Assembly: GCF_007421815.1 (NCBI RefSeq) | Contig: NZ_VLNT01000019.1 | Coordinates: forward strand, 1-46,032 | Length of the DNA stretch: 46,032 nt | From: Aeromicrobium piscarium | GTDB lineage: Bacteria > Actinomycetota > Actinomycetes > Propionibacteriales > Nocardioidaceae | Reading direction: 5' to 3' | Shown: in pieces, positions 5,877-13,198 of the stretch | Position numbering within the stretch: the first letter of the stretch is position 1 | Layout: each line of letters begins with the position of its first letter | The notes under the pieces: generated by a model | Told to the model about the DNA's origin: nothing | Database searches by the model: none | Seen by the model: only the letters and a program-made list of their open reading frames with translations | Position numbers and translations under genes: made by a program

Positions 5877-8003
5877 ATTAACGGCGCAGCGCCCACCACA
5901 GCCGTCTTGCCCTCGGGATTCCGTGCGTTCACGTGCGCGGCCGCCGTGGTCGTCGCGGCGGTCGTCGCCCTCACCGTCTTCCTCGGTCTGCAGTCCGGGA
6001 CCGACGCCGCCGCGGTCGCGGCATCCGCGGGACTGCTGCTCGCCGGTGGCGCCACCGCCGTGAGCTGCTTCCTGCGGTCGCGCCGGTCACAGCGGCGTCG
6101 CCGTGGTTCATGGCGGCTGATCGGGACCGCCGCTCTGGTCGCCGTGTCCGGCAATCTGATCGGGGCCGCCTCGGGCGGCCCCGCCGGGCTCTCCATCCCG
6201 CTCAACGACCTCACGATCGCTGCCGCTCTGACGCTGTCGATCATCGCGCTGCTCATGTTCCCGGCCATCCGGTCGCGTCGAGGGCTCGCCGTGCTGGTCC
6301 TCGACGGTGTCGTGGCCGGCTCCGCCGTATTGATCATCGCCAGCTCGCTGATCTATGACAATCTGCTGCTCACCACCAGCGGCGGACTGGGCGGGCTGAC
6401 GGTCCTGGTCATCCCGGTACTGGACGTCGTCGTGGCCATGATCGCCGTGCTGCTGCTCGTGCGCTCCAACTCCGCCGACCGGTTGACACTCGCTCTGATC
6501 GCATCGGGCTACCTCTTCTACATGATGAGCGACCTGAACTACGCCATCAGCCAGGCCGAGGGCGGCTATGTGTTCGGCACCTGGACCGACCTGGGATGGG
6601 TCAGCGGATACGCCCTCATCGGACTGGCCGCGTGGGCGCCGGTCCGAAAGGGCAATCCCGCGGTCGCCCGTCCCCGTGTCGCCGAGATCGTCGGCACGGT
6701 CACGATCTTCGCCGTGCTGTTGGCGGCCGGAGTCCTGCAGACGGTCAACTCCGGGGGACCGACGACACCTGGCCGCGTCATCCTGTGGATGGTGCTCGTG
6801 GCCGCCGCCTGCGGTCGGGAGTTGATCATCAGTCGCGACAGCTACGAGCTGCGCCTGAACCTCGAGCATCGGGTCGCCGCCCAGACCGCGGACCTGCGGC
6901 ACTGGGCCGAGCAGACGCGCGCGCTCCTCGACAGTGTCGCCGACGGCATCTACGGGGTCGACGTGTCCGGCCGGGTCACCGTCATCAACCGCTCCGCCAG
7001 AGAGATGCTCGGTCTCGACGACCGGGTGATCGGGACGGCGCACCCGCATGAACTGTTCCACGCGCCGGCCCCCGACGGCACCCCGTATCCGATCGAGGAG
7101 TGCTACGTCACCGAGGCGATCCGGCACGCGTCCGTCGCCCGCAGCGAGGACGATGTCTACCTGCGCAGCGACGGCACAGAGGTCGCCGTCGAGATCGTGG
7201 CGTCCCCGATCGTCGATCCGGCGACCTCGGAGGTCACCGGAGCGGTCGTCGCGTTCAGAGATGTCACCGAGCGACGCGAGGTGGAGCGGATGAAGGACCG
7301 GTTCCTCTCGGTGGTCAGCCACGAACTGCGCACCCCGCTGACTTCGATCCGCGGAGGCCTGGGCCTGATCAACAGCGGTGCCCTCGGCGCACTGCCGCCC
7401 GAGATCGAGGTGATCGCGGCCAGCGCGGAGGAGAGCGCCGAGCGTCTGGGACGACTCGTCAACGACATCCTCGACGTCGAACGCCTCGCCTCGGGCAACT
7501 TCGAGGTCCGTCCCGTGCCCCACTCCGCGGCCTCACTGATCGAGACCAGCGCGACCGAGCTCGCCTCCCTCGCCCAGCGCGCCGGAGTCACACTCGAAGT
7601 CGGGGACGTCGGCGGATGGGTCGTCGCGGACCCGGACCGGGTGGCGCAGGTCCTCGGCAACCTCATCGGCAATGCGATCAAATTCTCCGAGCCGGGAGAC
7701 ACTGTGCGCATCAGCACCGCTCCGGGGCGTGACGAGGTGGTCTTCGCTGTCGCCGACGAGGGCCGTGGCATCCCGGCCGACCGTCTGGAGGACATCTTCG
7801 AGAGGTTTCGCCAGGTCGACTCCTCCGATGCCCGTCTCGAGGGAGGAACCGGACTCGGCCTGGCGATCACCCGGGCGATCGTCACCCAGCTCGGAGGCCG
7901 GGTCTGGGCCGAGAGCGACTGGGGCAAGGGCAGCACCTTCCGCTTCACCCTGCCGGTCGCCCCCGATGCCGGTCAGCGGCCGCCGGCGAAGTCCGCGCTG
8001 TAG
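5877..8003 (+). CDS. Membrane PAS sensor histidine kinase
   Basis: The N-terminal ~300 residues carry about eight hydrophobic segments. They are followed by a coiled linker (LEHRVAAQTADLRHWAEQ), a PAS domain (LLDSVADGIYGVDVSGRVTV to VVAFRDVTERREVERMKD), a HisKA domain (FLSVVSHELRTPLTSIRGGL) and an HATPase_c domain (N box GNLIGNAIKFS, G1 DEGRGIP, G2 GGTGLGLAI). The phospho-acceptor His is encoded at 7320-7322. No ATG/GTG starts the frame after the stop at 5808. An ATT at 5877 has an ideal GGAGG six nt upstream, whereas the TTG at 5907 has no visible SD, so ATT is chosen; TTG would shorten the protein by ten residues. The receiver at 9226 is a possible partner. Confidence 0.9.
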   Translation: MNGAAPTTAVLPSGFRAFTCAAAVVVAAVVALTVFLGLQSGTDAAAVAASAGLLLAGGATAVSCFLRSRRSQRRRRGSWRLIGTAALVAVSGNLIGAASGGPAGLSIPLNDLTIAAALTLSIIALLMFPAIRSRRGLAVLVLDGVVAGSAVLIIASSLIYDNLLLTTSGGLGGLTVLVIPVLDVVVAMIAVLLLVRSNSADRLTLALIASGYLFYMMSDLNYAISQAEGGYVFGTWTDLGWVSGYALIGLAAWAPVRKGNPAVARPRVAEIVGTVTIFAVLLAAGVLQTVNSGGPTTPGRVILWMVLVAAACGRELIISRDSYELRLNLEHRVAAQTADLRHWAEQTRALLDSVADGIYGVDVSGRVTVINRSAREMLGLDDRVIGTAHPHELFHAPAPDGTPYPIEECYVTEAIRHASVARSEDDVYLRSDGTEVAVEIVASPIVDPATSEVTGAVVAFRDVTERREVERMKDRFLSVVSHELRTPLTSIRGGLGLINSGALGALPPEIEVIAASAEESAERLGRLVNDILDVERLASGNFEVRPVPHSAASLIETSATELASLAQRAGVTLEVGDVGGWVVADPDRVAQVLGNLIGNAIKFSEPGDTVRISTAPGRDEVVFAVADEGRGIPADRLEDIFERFRQVDSSDARLEGGTGLGLAITRAIVTQLGGRVWAESDWGKGSTFRFTLPVAPDAGQRPPAKSAL

Positions 8004-8554
8004 TACGTCTGCACGTCGACCTGCGCCACGGGAACGTCGTCGCCGCCGAGCTGCGCCTTGACGGCCTCGTTGAAGCCCGCGCCGACATTGGCGGCGCACA
8101 TATCCCAGCCGACCACCGCCCGCTCCGCGAGCGCTGCCTCGACGACCGCCGAGAGCATGGTGGCGAAGACCCCGTTGCGCTGCACACCCGGCACGGTCAT
8201 CGTGAAGCCGAGATACCAGACCGCGCCGCGGGCGGCGTGCTCGGGGTAGCGAGCCAGGTAGAACTCCGGGCTGGCCCACGGCACGGCATCGAGATCGCGC
8301 GCGAGCGTCGACATGCCCAGGAAGGAGCCGTCGGCCTCCGACAGCGCCACCAGCTTGTCGATGCGCGGGTCGGCCATCTCCTCGACGAACTCCTCCAGCG
8401 GCACCACATGCCGTGCGGCGGCCGCCTCGCGGAGAGGGCCGAAGGAGCTCTCATAGTAGGCATAGAGCTGCTCGGCCTCGGCCGTGGGAACGACGGTCCG
8501 CCGCTCGATCCTGACGCCGGGGGCTCGACGGTCGACCGGCTCCGTGCCCGTCAC
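7973..8554 (-). CDS. GNAT-like N-acetyltransferase paired with arginine decarboxylase
   Basis: A 193-residue protein from GTG 8554, with SD GGTGAGGA overlapping the end of the decarboxylase gene. The C-terminal half has a GNAT-like acetyl-CoA motif A, WYLGFTMTVPGVQRNGVFATMLS, followed by an ALAERAVVGWDMCAANVGAG segment. The N-terminal part (AYYESSFGPLREAAAARH) resembles GNAT helices 1-2. GNAT enzymes transfer acetyl groups to amines. Being co-transcribed with a pyruvoyl arginine decarboxylase suggests agmatine or another polyamine as acceptor, but that is inference. Its 3' end overlaps the convergent histidine kinase gene by 31 nt. Confidence 0.72.
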   Translation of the reverse strand: MTGTEPVDRRAPGVRIERRTVVPTAEAEQLYAYYESSFGPLREAAAARHVVPLEEFVEEMADPRIDKLVALSEADGSFLGMSTLARDLDAVPWASPEFYLARYPEHAARGAVWYLGFTMTVPGVQRNGVFATMLSAVVEAALAERAVVGWDMCAANVGAGFNEAVKAQLGGDDVPVAQVDVQTYYSADFAGGR

Positions 8555-8558
8555 GTCC

Positions 8559-9065
8559 TCACCCACGAGCCGTACCCCACGACTCGACCGCGTACGTGGC
8601 GATGGCCAGCGCGCACACCGGGCTGTCGACGCAGTGCGCTCCGACCACGATCTTGTGCGTGGGACCGAAGTCACGACCACGTCGCCGGGCCATGTCCTGC
8701 AGCGAGAGCTCGATGAGCTCCTCCACCGACTCCTCGCTCCCGCTGTGATGCTCGACGAAGAGCCCGCCGAGCTCTTCGTCGTACACCCAGCCGAGCCCGG
8801 CCCAGGCCGACTCTCCGCGCAGCTCCGCATTGGCGGTCGCCATCACGCAGTACAGCTTGTCGCCGTGCTCGGCGGGAAGCGGCTCATCGGCGACCACCAC
8901 ATCAGTGCGCGGCGGTACCACCGAGGACAGCGCGATCAGATTGAAGTCGGCGACGTTCGCGCCGTGCAAGGCATCGTCGAATGCCGAGATCGGCGTCCGC
9001 CCGGAGCCCGTCGCGGTGCGTACGGTGATCCGTAGGCGTCCTTCATCAGGTTGTACGTCCGGCAC
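8559..9065 (-). CDS. Pyruvoyl-dependent arginine decarboxylase
   Basis: The 168-residue protein matches the PvlArgDC family: N-terminal ITVRTATGSGRTPISAFDDA, the self-cleavage site NLIALSSVVPP (Ser47-Ser48), then a beta-subunit with CVMATANAELRGESAWAGLGWVYDEE and a C-terminal HKIVVGAHCVDSPVCALAIA. In the family the chain cleaves between the two serines and the second Ser becomes the pyruvoyl cofactor. The enzyme then converts arginine to agmatine, for polyamine synthesis or acid resistance. GTG 9065 was chosen because AGGAGGA lies 5 nt upstream. The GNAT gene follows 4 nt later, so the two form an operon. Confidence 0.93.
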   Translation of the reverse strand: MPDVQPDEGRLRITVRTATGSGRTPISAFDDALHGANVADFNLIALSSVVPPRTDVVVADEPLPAEHGDKLYCVMATANAELRGESAWAGLGWVYDEELGGLFVEHHSGSEESVEELIELSLQDMARRRGRDFGPTHKIVVGAHCVDSPVCALAIATYAVESWGTARG

Positions 9066-9225
9066 GGGACTCCTCCTAGCATCGCGGCGAACCCGACGGG
9101 CCGACGCAGTCTTGTCATGCGCGACTCTATCGAGCGGAACGGCCGCGCGGCGCTCCGGCCGGTAGGCTGAACATCTGGCACAGCGGCTCGCGCTGTCGCC
9201 GGACCTTGGATCGCGGAGATACCTG

Positions 9226-9627
9226 ATGACGTCACCCCTCGCTCTCGTCGTCGAAGACGACTCCAGCATCCGTGCTCTCACCGAGATCGCTCTGACACGG
9301 CTCGCCGGCTGGCGGGTCATCACGGCCGAACGGGGACGCACGGCGATCGAGCTCGCCCGAGAGCATCGGCCCTCGGTGATCTTGATGGACCTCATGATGC
9401 CGGAGATGGACGGCGTGGAGGCCGCTCGCATCCTGCTCGGGGATGCGGCCACCGCCGACATCCCGGTGGTCTTGCTCACCGCCCGTCCGACCTTCGGGGA
9501 CGAGGACCCGCCGTGGGCGGGCGTGGCGATCCGTGGTGTCATCGCCAAACCCTTCGATCCGATGAGCCTGGCTCGGCAGGTCGCCGACCTGGTCGGCTGG
9601 AGCGAGGACTCCATCGCCGACGGCTGA
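9226..9627 (+). CDS. Single-domain response regulator (receiver)
   Basis: At 133 residues this is just a CheY-like receiver: ALVVEDDSSIRALTEIAL with the acidic pair D11/D12, phospho-acceptor D55 in VILMDLMMPEMDG, the LLTA switch Thr, and K in IAKPFDP. There is no output domain, so it acts by protein contact or as a phosphate shuttle. The plus-strand histidine kinase ending at 8003 is the nearest kinase and a plausible partner, although the decarboxylase-GNAT pair lies between on the other strand. A GGAGA about 10 nt upstream serves the ATG. A large palindromic structure starts 2 nt after the stop. Confidence 0.93.
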   Translation: MTSPLALVVEDDSSIRALTEIALTRLAGWRVITAERGRTAIELAREHRPSVILMDLMMPEMDGVEAARILLGDAATADIPVVLLTARPTFGDEDPPWAGVAIRGVIAKPFDPMSLARQVADLVGWSEDSIADG

Positions 9628-9629
9628 AC

Positions 9630-9751
9630 GGACGGATGATGATGCGTATCGGTTGCCAGGGCGACCTGAACGCATCATGTTCCAGTGCGTCCCGCGCCGA
9701 TGACGATGCGTTACGGCTGCTATGGCCGCCGTAACGCATCATCATCCGTCC
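9630..9751. repeat. Nested inverted-repeat element (GATGATGATGCGT family)
   Basis: The outer arms GGACGGATGATGATGCGT (9630-9647) and its exact complement (9734-9751) form an 18-bp inverted repeat. Inside, a second pair, GATGCGTTACGGC and GCCGTAACGCATC, folds around 9705-9740. The motif GATGATGATGCGT/ACGCATCATCATC occurs four times in alternating orientation (about 9634 +, 9669 -, 9700 +, 9728 -). The element fills the gap between the receiver gene and the repeat-protein gene. It could act as a terminator or be a mobile REP-like unit. Confidence 0.8.
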
Positions 9752-9854
9752 CGGAAGCGGGCGCCGAGACGGTCGTTCTCTCGGCATGCGGCGGCGGGGC
9801 GGGGCTGTTTTGATGGGAGAGGTGGGACTCGACAGCCGAGACCGAGGAGGACGC

Positions 9855-10172
9855 ATGAGCAATCCGAACGATCCCAACGAAACTGAAGGACCCGCCGACG
9901 GTGGTGCCGCGGGCACGCCGGGCGTGCATGACGGTGGTGCCGATGGCGGGGCGGAGGGTCCCGCTGACGGTGGCGCGGCGGGTACGCCCGGTGTCCACGA
10001 TGGTGGTGCCGATGGCGGGGCTGAGGGTCCCGCTGACGGTGGCGCGGCGGGTACGCCCGGTGTCCACGATGGTGGTGCCGATGGCGGGGCTGAGGGTCCG
10101 GCCGACGGTGGCGCGGCGGGTACGCCGGGTGTGCATGACGGTGGTGCCGACGGCGGCGCGGACCGCTCTTGA
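9855..10172 (+). CDS. 105-aa protein of four 23-residue Gly/Asp-rich repeats
   Basis: ATG 9855 has the strong SD GAGGAGG. After a 10-residue leader (MSNPNDPNET) the protein is four head-to-tail copies of a 23-residue unit that contains TPGVHDGGADGGA, and it ends DRS. Composition is almost wholly Gly, Ala, Asp, Pro, Thr, Val, His and Glu, with one His per repeat and no Cys, Lys, Trp or Tyr. No signal peptide or membrane segment is visible, so it is probably disordered in the cytoplasm. I do not recognise the family. The JmjC oxygenase gene starts within its stop codon (TTGA), so this may be the substrate of that enzyme. The opposite strand is also open, but that is a by-product of composition. 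Confidence 0.8.
   Translation: MSNPNDPNETEGPADGGAAGTPGVHDGGADGGAEGPADGGAAGTPGVHDGGADGGAEGPADGGAAGTPGVHDGGADGGAEGPADGGAAGTPGVHDGGADGGADRS
9885..10160 (+). repeat. Four tandem 69-bp in-frame coding repeats
   Basis: Copies span 9885-9953, 9954-10022, 10023-10091 and 10092-10160. Copies 2 and 3 are identical, while 1 and 4 differ mainly at synonymous positions (for example cat/cac for His, gac/gat for Asp). Recent duplication of the middle unit, with the peptide conserved in the older outer units, suggests selection on the amino-acid sequence. Copy number is likely to vary between strains. Confidence 0.95.
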
Positions 10173-11377
10173 GCCCAGTTGACGACGCTGGTCAGTACCC
10201 CGGAGCCGCCCCAGGCCCCGGGGTACTGACATCGCGTCTCATCGACATCCCCCAGCAGCTCTTCGCCGAAGAGCACTGGGGGCGCAAGGCTCTGCTCACG
10301 CACCGGGCCGGCGACTTCGCCGATCTCTTCTCGCCGGCCGCCGTCGATGAGCTGATCTCCCGGCGCGGCCTGCGCTCGCCGTTCCTGCGCGTCGCGAAGG
10401 ACGGCGAGACGCTTCCCGTCTCGTCCTTCACATCGCCCGGCGGAGTGGGCGCGACCATCGGCGACCAGCTCGACGACACCGCCCTGTGGCGGCACCTCGA
10501 CGCGGGCGCCACGCTCGTCCTGCAGGCCCTTCAACGCACCTGGGAGCCGATCGGCGACTTCGTCACGCGCCTCGCCGAGGAGCTCGGTCACCCCGTGCAG
10601 GCCAATGCGTACATCACCCCGCCGCAGAACCAGGGCTTCGACGATCACTACGACGTGCACGACGTCTTCGTCCTGCAGATCAGCGGGACCAAGCGCTGGA
10701 TCATCCATGAGCCGGTCGTGGACCATCCACTACGCGACCAGCCCTGGACCGATCGCCGCGACGAGGTGGCGGCGGCGGCCGCGGACGCCCCGGCGATCGA
10801 CGCGGTGCTCGAGCCCGGCGATGTCCTCTACCTCCCGCGCGGCTGGCTGCACGCGGCCACGGCACAAGGTGAGGTCTCCATCCACCTCACCCTCGGCGTG
10901 CACACCTGGACCGGGCATGCGGTCGCGGAACAGCTCGCCCAGGCCGTCACCACGATCCTTCGCGACGACCCCGAGATCAGAGCGAGCCTTCCGCTGGGCG
11001 TGGAGGAGCTCGATCAGGACATCGTCGACCTGGTGAAGAAGCGCTTCGCCGACGCCCTCGATCAGGCCGATCCCCGGCCCGCCTTCCATCGGACTCGCCG
11101 GTCGCAGGCACGGCCGGCTCCCCTCGGGCCCCTCGCGCAGCTGCGGGCGGTGAACGATCTGGGTCCCGACACGCTTGTGAGCTGGCGGGGCGGACTGGAC
11201 TCCACCGTCACCGGATCCCGGCTGATGACCCGCGTCGGATGGCTGGATCTCACCGATGAGGAGCTGACCGCCGTCCGACGGCTCCTCGATGGCGAGGTGC
11301 TGACATGCGGCGAGTTCGGCACCCACCTGACCCGCCGGCTGCTACGGGCCGGAGTCGTCGTCCCCGTCCAGTCCTGA
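10169..11377 (+). CDS. JmjC-domain (cupin_4) oxygenase, RoxA-like
   Basis: The protein has the 2-oxoglutarate/Fe(II) JmjC fold of bacterial ribosomal oxygenases: AEEHWGRKALLTHRAG at the N-terminus, TPPQNQGFDDHYDVHDVFVLQ holding the metal ligands H160 and D162, RWIIHEP, and LPRGWLHAA with the third ligand H228 (numbering from TTG 10169). The C-terminus (about 330-400) is a winged-helix-like domain as in YcfD/RoxA. Family members hydroxylate side chains of proteins, for example Arg in ribosomal L16. TTG at 10169 overlaps the stop of the repeat-protein gene; CTG at 10226, after a hairpin, is the alternative. The adjacent repeat protein is a candidate substrate by inference. Confidence 0.88.
   Translation: MSPVDDAGQYPGAAPGPGVLTSRLIDIPQQLFAEEHWGRKALLTHRAGDFADLFSPAAVDELISRRGLRSPFLRVAKDGETLPVSSFTSPGGVGATIGDQLDDTALWRHLDAGATLVLQALQRTWEPIGDFVTRLAEELGHPVQANAYITPPQNQGFDDHYDVHDVFVLQISGTKRWIIHEPVVDHPLRDQPWTDRRDEVAAAAADAPAIDAVLEPGDVLYLPRGWLHAATAQGEVSIHLTLGVHTWTGHAVAEQLAQAVTTILRDDPEIRASLPLGVEELDQDIVDLVKKRFADALDQADPRPAFHRTRRSQARPAPLGPLAQLRAVNDLGPDTLVSWRGGLDSTVTGSRLMTRVGWLDLTDEELTAVRRLLDGEVLTCGEFGTHLTRRLLRAGVVVPVQS
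10191..10230 (+). terminator. Strong hairpin between repeat-protein and JmjC genes
   Basis: GTCAGTACCCCGG (10191-10203) and CCGGGGTACTGAC (10218-10230) form a perfect 13-bp stem with a 14-nt loop. It begins 19 nt after the stop of the repeat-protein gene. There is no T-run, so a Rho-independent stop is not certain. It could end most transcripts or protect the upstream mRNA end, giving more of the small protein than of the enzyme. If translation starts at TTG 10169 the hairpin is inside the coding sequence. Confidence 0.6.
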
Positions 11378-11384
11378 GGCGCCG

Positions 11385-12305
11385 GTGACGACCGACCAGT
11401 TCTTCTGCGCACAGGCTGCCGACGACCGCGGGGACCCGATGGCGGGGACGGCGCCGCGCGGCACGTACTGGATCCTCATCGAGCATCGCGGAGGCTGGCC
11501 GGTCAACGGTTTCGACGGCCTCGACCTCGACCCGCAGGTGCACGCGGCCGTGTTCGCGGCGGCCCAGGCGCGCCGGGCCCGCATCCTGCTGATCCGCCGT
11601 CACGGACGCCGCCGGCGCGAGGGGCCGGGGCGTTGGGCGGTGCTCCATCGCGCTGGGAACGACCGTCTGCGGCAGCACTGGGGCACCTGGCGTGAGGAAC
11701 GTGATCTGCTGGGCATCGTGCGCGTATTGGACGAGCCCGCCGAACTCACCGCCCACGGGCCCCACGATCCCGTCGTGCTGGTCTGTGCCCACGGCCTGCA
11801 CGATGTCTGCTGCGCGGTCCGCGGACGCCCGGTGGCCGAGGCATTGAGCGGACGATGGCCCGATCTGGTGTGGGAATGCACGCACGTCGGGGGCGACCGC
11901 TTCGCGGCGAACATCCTCGTGGTGCCCGACGGTGTCTACTACGGGCGTCTCGACGCTGCATCGGCCGTCGAGGTCGTGGCGGGGCATCTGGCCGACCGCA
12001 TCGACGCGCGCTACCTGCGGGGTTACACCGATCTCGTTCCCGTCGAGCAGGTCGCGGTCGCCGCCGCGCTGGAGTCGCAAGGCCCCGCCGGACGCGACGA
12101 CTATTCCATCGTCTCCGCCTCGCGCGACGCCGGCCGCTGGACCATCCACGTCGCCAGCCGTGTTCCCGGACGTGACGTGCTCGCGGTCGACATCGACGTC
12201 ACGAACTCGCCACCGCGTCAGCTCACCTGCCGGGGCACGGCGCAGGCCTCCGCGCTCGTCCATACCGTCGCCGCAGTGCGACCGGTTCCGCGCGAGGGCC
12301 ACTGA
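11385..12305 (+). CDS. Sucrase/ferredoxin-like protein (Suc_Fer family)
   Basis: The 306-residue product carries the family marks FFCAQAADDRGDPMAGTAP at the N-terminus, and VLVCAHGLHDVCCAVRGRPVAEAL followed by WECTHVGGDRFAANILVVPDG. These place the Cys residues of a thioredoxin-fold [2Fe-2S] ferredoxin-like domain. The biochemical role of the family is largely undefined; electron transfer is the common guess. It follows the JmjC gene by 7 nt and starts at GTG 11385. The next gene starts 1 nt after its stop, so it is inside an operon. Whether it serves the oxygenase is not shown by sequence. Confidence 0.88.
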   Translation: MTTDQFFCAQAADDRGDPMAGTAPRGTYWILIEHRGGWPVNGFDGLDLDPQVHAAVFAAAQARRARILLIRRHGRRRREGPGRWAVLHRAGNDRLRQHWGTWREERDLLGIVRVLDEPAELTAHGPHDPVVLVCAHGLHDVCCAVRGRPVAEALSGRWPDLVWECTHVGGDRFAANILVVPDGVYYGRLDAASAVEVVAGHLADRIDARYLRGYTDLVPVEQVAVAAALESQGPAGRDDYSIVSASRDAGRWTIHVASRVPGRDVLAVDIDVTNSPPRQLTCRGTAQASALVHTVAAVRPVPREGH

Positions 12306-12306
12306 C

Positions 12307-13188
12307 ATGGGCTCGTCCGCCCGGGCACCCCGCTGGCAGATCCTCGCCGCGATCGCGGTGGCCCTGGGCTCGATCGCCGTACCGGTAGCGCTGGAGATGT
12401 CTCCGCTGCGGGCGGGTGCCATAGCCACCGCGGCGATCGTGCTGACCTACGGCATGCGAGGCCGGGATCGTCCCCGCCGCGATCTCCTGATGGGCATGAC
12501 CCTCGTCGTGCTCGTCGGCCCGCTGCTGGCCGTCCAGGGCGAGCCACTGCTGGGTCTCAGCTGGTGCGGAGTGGTCCCGCTCGGCTATCTGCTGCGACGC
12601 GAGCGAGAGGCCCGCCGAGACCCGGGGACGCTGGATCAGACCTGGACGGGATGGCGCGCTCGGCTGGCGGTCGCGCTCCTCGTCGCGGGCATGCTCGGTT
12701 CGCTCGTCTACGTGGCCGCCACCGTCCGCTCCTGGAACGACCTGATCTCGGCTGCCGGGCCCGCGGCGGCTGTGGCCATCGCCGGCCTGCTCGGATCGCT
12801 GATCGTCCTCGGCAAGCGGCTGTGGCTGCGCCGGGCGACCCGGCGCTGGTATGCCGCCGCGCGGTCGAGGGTTGAGCCGGCGCTGGCGGAGCTGCGGCGA
12901 GAGCAGGCGATCGCCCGCGAGGAACGTGAGACCGGTGCCGACGACGCGTCGCTCGTCGCGGCGGCCGATCACGCGGGGATGGCCCTGCTGTTCCTGGACT
13001 CGGGCCCGCGCTTGGAGGCCGTGCACGAGATCGCGGAACTGGCGGCCGTCGCCTCACGGGACGGCTGGAACAGAGCGGCTCCGCTGACGCGGACCATGCG
13101 GCGTATGGAGCGCCTGGGGCGTCGCGGCGCGCGCCTTCGTCACGGTGTCGATGTCGAGATCGACCGGCCGTCACCAGACGTCCGTTAG
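12307..13188 (+). CDS. Uncharacterised membrane protein with cytoplasmic tail
   Basis: A 293-residue protein starting 1 nt after the ferredoxin-like gene. About six hydrophobic segments fill residues 10-180 (for example ILAAIAVALGSIAVPVAL, DLLMGMTLVVLVGPLLAV and AVALLVAGMLGSLVYVAATV). They are followed by a charged, helical tail of some 110 residues (ELRREQAIAREERETGADD and TRTMRRMERLGRRGARLRHG). I do not recognise a family. The tail could bind a cytoplasmic partner. It is in one transcript with the JmjC and ferredoxin-like genes and probably the lipoprotein gene 10 nt downstream. Confidence 0.78.
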   Translation: MGSSARAPRWQILAAIAVALGSIAVPVALEMSPLRAGAIATAAIVLTYGMRGRDRPRRDLLMGMTLVVLVGPLLAVQGEPLLGLSWCGVVPLGYLLRREREARRDPGTLDQTWTGWRARLAVALLVAGMLGSLVYVAATVRSWNDLISAAGPAAAVAIAGLLGSLIVLGKRLWLRRATRRWYAAARSRVEPALAELRREQAIAREERETGADDASLVAAADHAGMALLFLDSGPRLEAVHEIAELAAVASRDGWNRAAPLTRTMRRMERLGRRGARLRHGVDVEIDRPSPDVR

Positions 13189-13198
13189 AGAGGAGACC

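Noticed and set aside
6108..7523. 471-aa minus-strand frame opposite the histidine kinase
   Set aside because: No recognisable motif, while the plus strand has complete PAS, HisKA and HATPase motifs.
9885..10160. Possible CRISPR array
   Set aside because: Repeats are contiguous with no spacers, in frame, and code for a protein.
9539..10726. 395-aa minus-strand frame rich in Pro/Ser/Ala repeats
   Set aside because: It is the antisense of the repeat protein and JmjC gene; the open frame follows from the 69-bp period being a multiple of three. The plus-strand gene has the SD and the conserved JmjC partner.
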